Shown here: piece by piece, positions 23,967 to 35,590 of the stretch
Position numbering within the stretch: the first letter of the stretch is position 1
How the letters are laid out: every line of letters begins with the position of its first letter
Source: Brachycybe producta
Taxonomy: Eukaryota > Arthropoda > Diplopoda > Playtdesmida > Andrognathidae
Direction of reading: 5' to 3'
Length of the DNA stretch: 64,000 nt
Assembly (NCBI GenBank): GCA_036925085.1
Contig: JAUPFP010000001.1
Location: forward strand, 20,423,229-20,487,228
The notes under the pieces: model-generated
Told to the model about the DNA's origin: nothing
Databases searched by the model: none
The model's input: the letters and a program-made list of their open reading frames with translations, nothing else
Translations under genes and position numbers: made by a program

Positions 23967-26900
23967 ATGTTTCTGAAACAATTCTTATCAACTCAATCTA
24001 ACAAAATAATTCTAATATATTTATTATGGATTTTATTATTTGCAGATAGTCAATTTTGTTACAAAGTTTTTGATAAATTCAACAAAAACGTGACGCTTGA
24101 TTTTGTACAAGTGGTAAGTTTTGTTTCATTAATATGAGTATGAGTATGAGTATATTAGTATTCATTAATTTTTACTATTAATTATTTAACATAATTAAAA
24201 AAAATATATATATAATTTTTATAGTCAAAAAGACTGCTTAGAGGCTAGAGGTTTTCAGTCTTTTCTAGGAAAGAGTCTGAGTTGTTCTTAAAATGTTCTT
24301 AAAATTTTCTTAATATGTTCTTAACATTTTCTTAATAGCCTAGATACAGCGTTTAGTTAAAAATTTCTCCGAATGTAGGCGCTGCGATCGTTTTTGATTG
24401 AAAAACGGGTTTTTAACGTTTTTTCTCCAGCTTTCAAGTCACATAATAATTAATAGAAAAATAATTTCGCGTGCTAATCTTATAAAAAGAAATCATCGTG
24501 AAGCCAATAGATTAATGCATGTGCTAATTATTATGTGATTGTTCTAAGTCGTTTTTAATGGAAGTTCTTCAAATGTTTGGGAGACGGTTTTTTGGGCCTA
24601 TGGGACTTAACATGGAGTTAAAAAATGTACGATTTTAAACGTTATTAGAAAATAGAAGAACCTTTTCAAAAATTATATAAATCGAGCAATTAAAGAACAA
24701 TACTTTTTATTGCATTTTGCGCTTTACTGTATTTTAATTGAGCGATTGTGAAGCGATTTCTTGCAGTTTTAGTAACACCATATAAGAACACTTATTTGTC
24801 TCGTTGTTGTCTGCTCAAAACAACAAGATGGACGTCTCTTAAAATGTTTTAAAAATATTCTAAAAACATTCTAAAAGGTTCTAAAATGTTTTAAGACATT
24901 CTAAGATGTTCTAAACTGCTGTAAAGTTCTTAAAATGTTTTTTTTTAAAAAATGTTGTCTATAAATTTTGTGTTTGTCTTAGTTTTTCCGTCATGGAGAT
25001 CGAACTCCATCACATTCATTCAAAAATGATCCCCATAAAAATGACTGGACAGAAGGACCTTCAGAACTAACAATTGTAAGTACTTACAAATCATCATTTG
25101 AATCCAATCATTGAGCTGATGATGCCGTTAAATAATTTTAGTAGCAAAATTAAACTAAAATTTTGCTCCCGTCATTTATGACGGGCTACCCCACTAGAAA
25201 ATTAAATGTTTTTTTTCTTATTATTTACAAAACCAATAAAGGTTCCCATATTATGACTTGCATAACAATTCAACTTCAGTTTTTTTTACCACTAGAAACA
25301 GCACTTTCGTGACAAGCAAATATTCCCCTTGTATTGTGGCATTTATGTGGCATTTACAACGTTATGGAAATGCACGCCTCAAATAGCCTCTCTGTCGTAG
25401 GCCCCACTAATTGGCTTGCAGAGCAAATATTTACATTTTTTTTTAAATCATACCTAAAAATAGAGACATACATAAAGCCCATGGGCAGGCATTCTTATAT
25501 TAAAGGCCCATGGGCCTGGTGGGCTTCATGAGCCTGGTGGGCCTCATGGTCTTTGTGGGCCTGGTTGGCTTTGTGAGCCTGGTTGGCTTTGTGAGCCTGG
25601 TGGGCTTTGTGAGCCTGGTGGGCTTTGTGGGCTTCGTGGGCCTGGTGGGCTGGGCCCAGCATAAAGTCTCATGGGCTGGGCTGGGCTTCAAATTTTTACT
25701 CAATGTAGGTCTCTACCTTAAAGTGTACATTTTCTATTTTCAGTTAGGTGAACAAGGTTCTTTCGAACTTGGAAAATTCATTCAGGAATATTACTACGGC
25801 TATCTGTCTCCGAATTATTACTACTCTCATGTCTACACTCAGAGCAGTGCCGTAGACCGTACCATTTCTACGGCACAATGTTTACTAGCTGCTCTCTACC
25901 CTCCGAACACCGAGCAACTATTTAATCCTACCATAAAATGGCAACCTATTCCAATTTACACCATACCATCAAATCAAAATTATGTATTTTAAACAAATTA
26001 CATACTTTAAAATAAATTTTCCGATTATGTGTCTCAGAATCAATTCGTCAGTCTATTCCTGTAAATTAAAATGGCTGAATATTTAATTTTAAAATTGCCA
26101 TTAACCTCAGGAAAATAATTTCATTGATTCTGAGAAATTGTGTATTTTAAGAGCCTAGATACAGCGTTTAGTTCAAAATTTCTCCGAATGTAGGCGCTGC
26201 GATCGTTTTTGATTGAAAAACGGTTTATTAACGTTTTTTTCTCCAGGTTTGAAGTCACACAATAATTAATAGAAAAATAATTTCGCGTGCTAATCTCATA
26301 AAAAAGAAACATCGTGAAGCCAATAGATTAATGCACGTGTTAATTATTATGTGATTGTGCTAAGTCATTTTTAATGGGAATTCTTCAAATGTTTGTGGGA
26401 CAGTTTTTTGGCCCTATGGGAATTAACATGGAGTTAAAAAAACGTAAGATTTTAAATATTTAAAAATAGAAAGCCCTTTTAAAATTTAGAAAAAGGAATA
26501 ATCCTGAAGGCAATAAACACGTGTAAGTACGTGCTAATTTTTTTTTGGTTGTTCTAAATCGTTTTTAACGAGAGTTTTTCAAATGTTTGTGGGACGGTTT
26601 TGGGGCCCAATGGGATTTAACATGGGGTTAAAAAACGAACGACTTTGAACCTTGTTTAAAAATAGAAGGACCTTTTCAAAAATTATATAAATCGAGCAAT
26701 TAATGAACGATACTTTTTATTGCATTTTGCGCTTTACTGTATTTGAATTGAGCGATTGTGAGGCGATTTCTTGCAGTTTTAGTAACACCATATAAGAACA
26801 CTCATTTATCTCGTTGTCGTCTGCTCAAAACAACAAGATGGACGTCTATCTAGGCTCTTAAAAGATATTTTATTTTTTTAAAAAAATATGTCTTACTTTA

Positions 26901-29900
26901 TTACATAGGTACTGGATGATTATGCTTCATGCCCAAATTATGAGAAACTGTTGAACGAACAAATGAAATCACTTGAAATGGAAAAGATCAATGAAGAAAA
27001 TCAAGTTGGCAAACAAATTTTTACGTTAATTTTTCAAAATAAAAAATCATCAATGAAAACCATAAATTACCCTTTTTTTTTGAAAAAAAATGTATATTTT
27101 TCAAGCGAACGTTTTTCAGCAGAAACATTACAAAAAAATTCAAAGTGTTTTAGAAACTACAATAGTTGGCGATAATGCTAAAAGTTTTTTCATGATCGTA
27201 TCTTTCAAAATGAACTTTTTATGACACTTTGAAAAATAGGCGAAAATAGCTTTTCATGAAATGTCAATGTTAAAATCCCCAAAAAAAAACGGGTCAGTTT
27301 CAATTCAAACTGCTTATAAAATGTCTTATTTTTCAAGATATTGGCCATGAAAAATATTTTAGCATAATCTTTTACCATTCTAGTTTTGAAAACAATTTGT
27401 ATTTTTTTTTTTCAAAATGGTTTTAAAAAAAAACGTTTGCTTGACATTTTTGCGTCTTAAGTTTTACGAAAATCGCCTATGGAGCATTGCATTAGCCACT
27501 ACAGTAGCGAAGTGTCTGTTGTGACAAAAGCAAAATAAATATCTATAAATATCTATAAAGCCACCTTAAAGTGCGGTCATATTTTTTTAAGGTGGATGAA
27601 TAGATACTTATTTTGCTTTTGTTCCACTGGACGGCGCCACTGCAGTGGCTAATGCTATGCTCAATAGACGATGTTTTTGTAAAATGTGGACGCAAAAAAC
27701 GTCAAGCGAACGTTTTTCAAAAACAACGTTATGATAAAATTCAAATTGTTTTCAAAACCAAAATAGCAAAAGATTATGCTAATAACATTTTCATGGCAGT
27801 ATCTTAAAAAATGAACAATATTATACTTCAGTTTGAAAAATGACCTATTTTTTGGTTTTTTCAATTGACATTTCATGAAAAACTATTTTTGTCTTTTCTG
27901 CAAACTTTCATAAAAAGTTTATTTTGAACGATATCATCATGAAAAAAAACTTTTAACATGATCGCCAACTATTCTAGTTTCTAAAACACTTCGAATTTTT
28001 TTTTCGTAATGTTTCTTCTGAACAACTTTCGCTTGCAAAAATAGAAATTTTCTCAAAACCGCATGTTGGGGGAAGATACCTCGAATAGAACATAATAACC
28101 ACTGCAGTGGCGCCATCTGGGACCGGACAAAAACTAAATAAATGTCTATTCAGCCACATTAACAAAATCTAACATTTTCTTTCAGGATTTGTATACAATG
28201 TTAACAAATGTGACTGGACATAATGTTGAGAGTATATTTGATGTTGCTGACATTAGTGATACATTAAATGTGGAGGTAAAATGTTTAAAAAAGATTAAGA
28301 GCCTATATGTGTGACGCCATTTTGAATATTAGCAGATGACAATTATAGTTCCACTTTTCGCCGTTTAGTGGCGCCCCACAGCTAAGCCATTGAAACCAAT
28401 GAGAAAGAGAAATTCCTATTTTAAAAATACATGGTTCAGGCAAATGTTTTGTTTTCTGCAACGAAAATTGTTATTTTCAAAATTCAAATTGCAATATGTA
28501 CATAACAATATTGCTCATCTAGTGATACGTTGGTACAAATTTATAATTAGTTTTTCTATTTTTAATTTCGCTTAAAATCTCGTATTTTTAGCTCATGTTA
28601 AATTCCTATTTAAAAATACATGGTTCACACAAATATTTTGTTTTCTGCAACAAAAATTGTGATTTTCAAAATTCAAATTGCAATATGTACATAACAATAT
28701 TGCTCATCTAGTGATACATTGGTACAAGTTTATAATTAGTTTTTCTATTTTTAATTTCATTTTAAAATCTCGTATTTTTTTAGCTCATGTTAAATCCCAT
28801 AGGCGACAAACGCTCCTCAGTTTATACATTTTATAGGATCTAAATTTCCCACTAACCATAAGTTTCATGATACCCTAAAATTTGACCACTAAATTGTATA
28901 CGACTCAAATTACTCACCATTGTAGATCAAAAGTTGCTCTTCCTTTTTTCAGTAGTGCATATTTACCCAAACAAGAGCCGTTATTAAAATATAGCCACTT
29001 TTATCCATCGATAAGAGAGAAAATGGCGGAGAAAAGTGTATCAAAATTGATTTTTTTGCCACATGTTGACGTCACAGCTACAGAAGCACCTACATGCGAA
29101 GATTTTTATAAGTTTTTTTTTTCACTGTAGGCTCTTAAGATGAATTTGAACTTTAATAAGAGGCTACATAGCAAAATTACTTTGAAAAATCTCCACAAAG
29201 AGCGCTAGCATCGTTTTTCTATTGAGCCCATAGACCAGATGTTAAAGAAAAAACGTTAATTTTTAAAATACACAGTCGTGGCGGTAATATGTTTATTTTT
29301 TATATTTAAAGTTGTCTAATTTTGATGGTTCAAAGTGCAATGTGCACCTTAAATATATGCTGATCTAGTGATAGAATGACAAAAAAATGGTAAGTGCGGT
29401 TCTATTTTAAAAAACGATTTCAAAATCGCGAATTTCTAACTCTTTATGTTAAACTCCAGCACAAAAAACCATCCATTAAAATGTTAATAAAAATACCTAA
29501 AAGTAATTTTAAAAAACCAGAAAAAAATCAGCACGTGTGCCAATGTGTAGGCTTCACTGTGGTTTAATTATAGTATTTTAAAATTATTTTTAGGTATTTT
29601 TACGAGCATTTTAATGGATGTTTTTTGCTTACGAGCGCGTACTCAATGGAGTTTAACAGAAAGAGTTAGAAATTCGCAATTTTGAAATAGTTTTTTTAAA
29701 AATATAACCGCACTTAATAATTTTTTGTCATTCTATCACTCTATCAGCGAAGCTAGCGCTCTTTGTGGAGATTTTACAAAGTAATTGTGTGATGTAGTCT
29801 CTTTAATAAACAATAATAATTGGTTATATTTTTTTAATTTGTAGAAAATTCATAATTTTACTCTTCCTAATTGGGCAACTCCGTGTGTTTTGGATTCTAT

Positions 29901-32900
29901 GAACCAACTTCGTAATTTGAAATATGTTTGGTTGTCTAAAACCAAATCAATGTGTCGATTACGTGGCGGTTAGTGGGCTTAATTTTCAGTCAAATTGTCC
30001 CTTTTTTATCTAAAATTATGCTGAAACTTTAAAAAAAATGTGTGAATTTTACAACAAAAAATTTTAAAAGAAAAATAGTCTCTTTCAAACTTCCATACAA
30101 AGTTTATTTTGAAAGATATCGTTATAAAATGTTACTACTCTTTATTTTTTTACTTTTCTAACTTCGATATCTTTCAAAATAAACTTTTTATGGAAGTTTG
30201 AAAGCGACTATTTGTCTTTTTAAACTTCTAGTACCCAATTGGCTACAATAAGTTTAAAAAGACAAATAGGCCTAGTCGTTTTCAAACTTCTATAAAAAGT
30301 TTATTTTGAAAGATTTCGCTATAAAATGTTACCACTCTATAATCCTTTACTCTTCTAGTTTCGATATCTTTCAAAATAAACTTTATATAAAAAAGCAAAA
30401 ATCTTAATCAAAAACGTTTTACTTCATTATTATACTTATTCTAGTTTCTAAGAAACTTTGAAATTCGTCTTCAAGTTTCTCCTAAATAAATATTACATAA
30501 ATCCAATTTGAAATTCATTTAGAAATGAAAACTGGACAAAAATGGACAATTTGCATACATGATAATTAACGATAATGATAATGATATCAATTTTTAATAA
30601 CTAAATGTCATTAAAGGTCCTAGTTTGGGAATGATTAAAAATTACATGCTACAAAAGATAAACGGAACAAGTCACAAATTGGAAATTGTTCTTCACAGTT
30701 CGGTAAAATTTAAAATATATTGTATAATGTATAAATATGTCCCAAAAAGTATAAAGATTGACCGCTGATAGATCGTTTAATATTAACTAAAAATGGAAAC
30801 CATTTAAGAAGCTACATCACAAAATTACTTCGAAAAATCTCCACAAAGAGCGCTAGCATCGTTTTTCTATTGAGCCCAATAGACCCCAGTGTTAAAGAAA
30901 TAACGTTAATTTTTAAAATACCACAGTCGCGGCGGCAATATGTTTATTTTTCATATTTAAAATTGTCCAATTTTGATGGTTCAAAGTGCAATGTGCACCT
31001 TAAATATATGCTAATCGAGTGATAGAATGACAAAAAATTGGTAAGTGTCCTTCTATTTTAAAAACATATTTCAAAATCGCAAATTTTTAACTCTTATGTT
31101 AAACTCCATTGAGTACGCACTCGCAAGCAAAAAAAAAACATCCATTAAAATGTTTGTAAAAAAAATACCTAAAAATAATTTAAAAAAAAAACAGAAAAAA
31201 ATCAGCACGTGCGCCAATGTGTTGACTTCATTGTGGTTTAATTGTAGTTTTTTAAAATTATTTTTATGTATTTTTATTAGCATTTTAATGGATGTTTTTT
31301 TTTCTCAATGGAGTTTAACATAAGAGTTAGTAAGTTGCGATTTTGAAATACTTTTAAAAATAGAACCACATTTACCAAATTTTTTGTCATTCTATCACTA
31401 GATCAGCATATATTTAAGGTGCACATTGCATTTTGAACCATCAAAATTGGACAAATTTAAATATGAAAAATAAACATATTGCCGCCGCGACTGTGTAAAT
31501 TTTAAAAACTAACGTTTCTTCATTAACATTGGGTCTATGGGCTCAATAGAAAAACGATGCTAGCGCTCTTTGCGGAGATTTTTCGAAGTAATGTGTAACC
31601 TTTTAAACAATAATACAATATACCTTGATAATAGACTGGGATGTTGATTTTTTAGACATGTATTTTATAATAAAATATTCTCAAAATATATATTTTCAGC
31701 ATGAATCAATGATATCAGCTCTTCTGTCTGCAATGGGTGTATTTAATGGAATCGATCCACCCTACAATGCAGCAGTATTTTTTGAATTATATAAAGATTT
31801 CAATGGCAATTACACAGTCCAAGTAAGAAATTCCAAACTACATTATTACAGGGTGTCCACATACAGTCCTTGAACAGTTTCAATTTTTTTTAATAATTTC
31901 ATTTCAATGTAAGATATAAACAATCTGAAAAAAAAATGCAACTGAAGAAAACACTAAATCTCACTGAGCCTAAAGTGTTTTAGAAACTAGAAGGGTCGCT
32001 CAACACTTAAAAAGAGTATTCTCATGTTATTCACATTTGATTAAAAAGCTTATTTTGAAAGATATATCAAAAGGATTTCAAGTGGTGTTTAAAACCACCT
32101 TAAAGGTGTTTTAAAACTTTTAAAACTTTCATTAAAAAAACAAGATTTGATTTGTAAATATATCTTGAGCCCATTAAATTACTATTCCAGTTTCTAATAA
32201 ATTTTCATTTTCTTCTTAAAAGTTGCTTCAAATAAATTTAATAATAAAATTATTGCAACTTTTTTCTGAACACAAAAAGGGAAGTATAGAAACAAAAGAA
32301 AGAGAAATAAAAGCGTACCTTGAAGAGAGGCTATATATAATTAAAGCTCAGGCGGTATCCTTTTCGGTCGAAATTATTTCGGTCGACAAGCCTCAGGGAT
32401 TGGATTGGAGGCTAACAGTGACGTCAATAAAAAGTAATAGGGAGCGGTAAATGAAAGAGCTACCAAAAAAATATAACCCTTTCTCCCTAACCTAACTAAA
32501 CCCCTATACAAACCGAACCGAACTATTTCGCTCCTCACCGCTCCCTATTACTTTTTTATTGACGTCACTGTTAGCCTCCAATCTAATCCCTGAGGCTTGT
32601 CGACCGAAATAATTTCAACCGAAAAAGAACACACCAACAAAGCTCACTCACCAACAACGTTTTCCACTTAACATTGAGTTGAACTACCGCCAAGTAAATG
32701 TTTCTCAATCTGCGGCTCAAGAGCCAATTGTGAAGTAACAATCCTCCGTTTAGATCAACAATTAATTATGTTTTTTTTTTAAATCAAAGAGGCTTGTTAG
32801 AGGCTTGAAGTCTCTAGTTGGCATAACCGATGGTAACCAGACATCTAGCCTCTAACAAGCCTTTTTGATTAAAAAAACCTAATTGCAGCTGTTCTAATGA

Positions 32901-33239
32901 GGATGCTGATTACTTCACAATTGGCACTTGGAGCCACAAATTGAGAAACACTTGCTGAATATTGCATACAAATCCGAGTCCTAATAAAAAGTTACAATAT
33001 TTATGAAACTTTATAAAAAAATATTTACAATAATAAGAATAATTGCAAAATATTGCTAAATAAAACTTTTTTTTTCCACTTTTCAGATCTTGTACAGAAA
33101 TAATACCAATGAAGAACCACACGTTTTATCACTTAAAGGCTGTTCCACACCGTGTACCTTTGACCTTTTTGATGAAATAACAAAGGATGTGATACCAAAT
33201 GACATTGAGAAAGAATGTGGTTTAAAATTAAAATGTTAA
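23967..33239 (+). CDS. Histidine acid phosphatase, secreted/lysosomal type, altered active site
   Basis: Nine coding exons: 23,967-24,113; 24,983-25,075; 25,744-25,983; 26,909-27,004; 28,186-28,275; 29,845-29,968; 30,617-30,702; 31,700-31,822; 33,087-33,239. Frames join throughout and encode 383 residues, the usual size of animal prostatic/lysosomal acid phosphatases. An N-terminal hydrophobic signal precedes '[10 protein letters not shown]', which holds the catalytic His (residue 53) and two Arg. Other family landmarks are 'AVDRT', 'LYPP', 'WQPIP', '[10 protein letters not shown]', 'NGIDPPY' and 'GCSTPC'. There is no C-terminal membrane segment. The third catalytic Arg (Arg79 of the rat enzyme) is Gln113, and the His-Asp general-acid motif is His293-Glu294. 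Family members hydrolyse phosphomonoesters, but activity here is doubtful. The exon 3 and 4 donors (GTATTT, GTTGGC) are weak. Introns are packed with repeats. Confidence 0.93.
24337..24845 (+). mobile_element. 'Cagcgtttagttcaaaa' family copy in intron 1
   Basis: It begins 'gcctagatacagcgtttagt' and continues 'ctccgaatgtaggcgctgcg', ending near 'caacaagatggacgtctctt'. The intron is also lined with 'gttcttaaaatg'-type 12-bp repeats at 24,262-24,340 and 24,845-24,950. Related copies: 26,150, 60,410, 63,112 and reversed at 12,120. Confidence 0.65.
25160..25197 (+). mobile_element. Helitron-like 3' terminus in intron 2
   Basis: The plus strand reads CCCGTCATTTATGACGGG, a short spacer 'ctacccca' and CTAG at 25,194-25,197. 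It is almost identical to the inverted terminus at 19,499. The element body upstream of it must be short, because exon 2 of the phosphatase ends at 25,075. Confidence 0.45.
25253..25383 (+). repeat. Dispersed repeat shared with 0.75-0.93 kb
   Basis: It runs from 'tatgacttgcataacaatt' to 'gttatggaaatgcacgcctc' and matches the copy at 755-935. It lies in intron 2 of the phosphatase gene. Confidence 0.6.
25495..25680. repeat. G/T-rich minisatellite in intron 2
   Basis: About twelve degenerate 15-bp units of 'gtgggctttgtgagcctg' type lie immediately before exon 3. C is scarce in most units on the plus strand. It keeps frames open on both strands, which is not coding evidence. Confidence 0.8.
26150..26860. 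mobile_element. Complete 'cagcgtttagttcaaaa' family element in intron 3
   Basis: Both ends are present: 'aagagcctagatacagcgtt' at the left and 'acgtctatctaggctctta' at the right, giving inverted AAGAGCCTAGATA termini. Internal sub-repeats around 'gcacgtg' are in inverted order. This copy best defines the family. Confidence 0.7.
27065..28162. mobile_element. Two TTAAGGTGGCT MITEs side by side in intron 4
   Basis: The first copy (27,065-27,570) ends 'tataaagccaccttaaa'. The second (27,588-28,162) starts 'ttaaggtggatgaatagata' and ends 'tgtctattcagccacattaa'. The second contains both 'ggacggcgccactgcagtgg' near its start and 'ccactgcagtggcgccatct' near its end, showing its long inverted arms. 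Non-coding. Confidence 0.7.
28295..29137 (-). mobile_element. 'Gcctacagtgaaaaaa' family, reversed copy in intron 5
   Basis: It ends 'tttttcactgtaggctctta', the reverse complement of the start at 21,170. It contains two tandem ~180-bp segments with 'gcaatatgtacataacaata' (28,490 and 28,680), so part of the element is duplicated. Confidence 0.6.
29157..29805. mobile_element. Fold-back element, GCGCTAGCAT family, intron 5
   Basis: It begins 'aataagaggctacatagcaa' and ends 'gatgtagtctctttaa', with the 'cagcacgtgtgccaatgtgt' centre. The right arm has an internal deletion. Its end lies 40 bp before exon 6 of the phosphatase gene. Confidence 0.75.
30803..31607. mobile_element. Fold-back element, GCGCTAGCAT family, intron 7
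   Basis: A near-complete copy runs from 'taagaagctacatcacaaaa' to 'gtaatgtgtaacctttta'. It ends about 90 bp before exon 8. Open frames within are artefacts of the A/T-rich arms. A 'cagggtgtccacatacag' terminus of a different DNA element lies at 31,849, just after exon 8. Confidence 0.75.
32361..32627. mobile_element. Palindromic MITE in intron 8
   Basis: The left arm 'ttttcggtcgaaattatttc...gaggctaacagtgacgtcaa' and the right arm are almost perfect complements of about 90 bp around a 90-bp loop. The arms carry 'gacgtca'. It belongs to none of the other families here. Confidence 0.75.
32700..32951. mobile_element. Inverted-repeat element 'gtttctcaatctg', copy 1
   Basis: The ends 'gtttctcaatctgcggctca' and 'ttgagaaac' are complementary. 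The inner arms carry 'aaatcaaagaggcttgttag' and its complement. A second copy lies at 55,618-55,882. Two smaller palindromes at 33,313-33,427 and 33,605-33,730 reuse the inner 'gaggct' arm with related flanks. Confidence 0.65.
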
Positions 33240-33525
33240 AATCAAAATAATCTAATTTCAATCATAATTACAAAGAATTATTATTAATGCAAAAAGAATT
33301 GTTTTTTTGTTGTTGCAAGAAAAGCATCTTGGCTAGAGGCTAGATGTTCATTAAGAATTTAAATGCAACTGAATTAGAATTGTAGGTTAACTCTAGCCTC
33401 TAGCCAGCCTCTTTTTCTTGCAAGAAGCACAATTCTTTTTGCCTTCATTTTTATTATTATTAAAAAGTCCTTCAAGTAATTATTTACAAATATAATTTAA
33501 AGCAATGTAATTTTATCCAAAGTCA

Positions 33526-33531
33526 AATAAA
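33526..33531 (+). terminator. Polyadenylation signal of the phosphatase gene
   Basis: AATAAA lies 287 nt after the stop codon. The short palindrome at 33,313-33,427 would be inside the 3' untranslated region if this site is used. Confidence 0.5.
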
Positions 33532-33769
33532 ATATATTTAAAGAATGTTAAATTAAATAAGTTTCCTTTCATTGAAAAAAAAAATCTGTTATAATTAAGA
33601 CAAAAACAATTGCGCATTTTTTTTTGCAATCAAAGAGGCTGGTTTGAGGCTAAAATTAACCTACTTCGGCCACAATTTAATTCTAGAAGAATCCTAATCT
33701 CTAACCGGCCTTTTTTGATTGAAAAAAAGCATAATTCTGTTTGCCTTAGTTATAATAATGCAAATAAAT

Positions 33770-34121
33770 TTGGTATTTTTATGAACATTTTAATGGTTGG
33801 GTCTTTCATACTCAATAGAGTTTAACACAAGAATTAAAAATTTGCAATTTTGAAATATTTTTTAAAAAAATAGAAACACAGTTTCCAATTTTTTGTTATT
33901 CTATCACTAGATGAGCATATATATTTAAAGTGCACATTGTACTTTAAACCATCAAAATTGGACAAATTTAAATATGAAAAATAAACATATTGCCGCTGCG
34001 ACTGCGTTAATTAAAAATTAACGTTTTTTCTTTAAAATCGGGTCTATGGGCTCAAAAGAAAAACTATGCTAGCGCTCTTTGTGAAGATTTTTCGAAGTAA
34101 TTTTGCGATGTAGCCTCTTAA
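33770..34121. mobile_element. Fold-back element, GCGCTAGCAT family (right half)
   Basis: Only the right half is present, from 'ttatgaacattttaatggtt' to 'gcgatgtagcctctta'. It lies just downstream of the minus-strand peptide gene at 34,243. Confidence 0.65.
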
Positions 34122-34242
34122 AGACAGAATAACCAGAGTTTGTTAATCAGCTCTGTTCATAAAAAACATAAAAACTAAGCACCAGAATCTGTAGATTTTC
34201 TATTTACACAAATATGAAACAATTATTTTTGTGTTTTTTCCT

Positions 34243-34698
34243 TCAAGAACCATCATCGTCCTCCTCCTCATCCTCCTCCTCTTCATCATCGTCATCATCA
34301 TCAGACCCTTGAGTAACTGGATCCGTATCGCCATTTACAAATGCGGGCACTGAAGAAAAAAAAAGCACCAAACATTGTAATTCGTAATAACGACATCACA
34401 AAATGCAATGATAAAAACTCCAAATCTTACTGATGAAAGGAATGTTGTAGGAGCAGCAGTTAAAAGGATGAGGACTGTAAGGTTGAACCGCGCAACAGTA
34501 GTTAATATTCAAAGCATTACAAATGAAACACAGCGAAACTGGAGGCAGATTAAACCGTAATCGAAACAACCATCTTTCCTTAGCATTACTGGTGTCCACA
34601 GTATTATTGGTATCTGTTGTGTCACAATTGACACTTGCACAAAAGCACATTAGAAATGTTAGTAGAATACGAAATGTGATTTTTAAGAATGGTGTCAT
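34243..34698 (-). CDS. Secreted cysteine-module protein with acidic tail (gene A)
   Basis: I do not recognise a described family. Two coding exons, 34,431-34,698 and 34,243-34,349, are joined by an 81-bp phase-1 intron (donor GTAAGA, acceptor TTCTTCAG) and encode 124 residues. A hydrophobic signal peptide of about 25 residues is followed by a short polar segment and the module 'LCFICNALNINYCC', ten residues and 'NCC'. This fits C-x2-C-x3-N-x3-CC-x(8-12)-N-CC shared with four other genes here. Exon 2 encodes a tail ending in about 17 Asp/Glu residues and GS. I chose the ATG at 34,698 because a splice acceptor (TTCTTCTACAG) lies 8 nt upstream and the signal peptide starts there. The six paired Cys suggest a disulfide knot; an acidic tail suggests cation or basic-protein binding. 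Both are inference. Confidence 0.85.
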
Positions 34699-35011
34699 TG
34701 TTAATTCTGTAGAAGAAATTACATTAAGATAATTAGTTAAAGACAATTAGGGAAATTCCACTAACTTCAGCTTCATTTGAAAACTACTACATTTTTTGCA
34801 TTACTTTTTTGCAATAGCAGCACTCATAAAATGCAAATGTTGTGTTGGCCAATCACGATGCAGTGCCCAAATAAAACAGACAAAACTCCAGTCAATAATT
34901 TCAATGATTCCTACCAGTTATTTCTGCTGCATCTGCAATTTTTTTTACGTGTTTCTGTCATCATTATTCTACGTAAGTCAGTGCAGTAGTTTTAAATAAA
35001 AAATTATCATT

Positions 35012-35590
35012 GTTTTCAAACAACTCCTACACAAAAAGACATCAAGCTTTTGTACCAAGTTAGGCGTTTTCAAATGAAGCCCAAGTCCGCAGTAACATAC
35101 CGCACGAAATAACAAATCTTGGCGCAACACTGCTGTATAATTGCATCAAACTTACAAATGTTTTCAAACAACTCCTACACAATATAGCAGCCAGTGATTA
35201 TAACAATTTAGGCGTCTTCAAATGAGGCATTACAGTTTACAGTATTACAGTTTACAGTCTACAGTAACTTTCCATAATGCATTACTTCTGGCACCACACT
35301 GCAGTAGTTTATTTGAAACAAAATTACAGATGTTTTCAAACAAAGTGTACACAAAAGAAATGTCAAGTGATTGCACAAATCTAGGTGTTTTCAAATGAAG
35401 CCTAAGTGTTAGTAACTTACCACACCAAGAGATAATTCTTGGTACCAAACTGCAGTGTATTTGAAACAAAATTACGGATGTTTTCAAACACCTCGTAAAC
35501 AAAATTTCAATTGGTTTTTTTTTTAAATTTAGATGTTTGAAAATGAAGTATTAATCTACAATAACCAACCCAACTTTACCAAAAAAAATG
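35012..35590. repeat. Degenerate ~155-bp tandem repeat, 4 units
   Basis: Units starting near 35,012, 35,160, 35,331 and 35,479 share 'gttttcaaacaactcctaca' and 'ttcaaatgaagcc'. They lie upstream of gene A. Codons appear in one frame but the units are interrupted by stops. Confidence 0.65.

Noticed and set aside
19499-25197. One 5.7-kb transposon bounded by the two inverted CTAG/hairpin ends
   Set aside because: It would contain the first two coding exons of a well-formed acid phosphatase gene whose remaining exons lie outside. Two independent insertions are simpler.
25510-25992. 160-codon frame joining a Gly/Val/Leu repeat to phosphatase exon 3
   Set aside because: The repeat part is intronic minisatellite. 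The AG at 25,742-25,743 gives exon 3 in phase with exon 2, and phosphatase homology starts exactly there.
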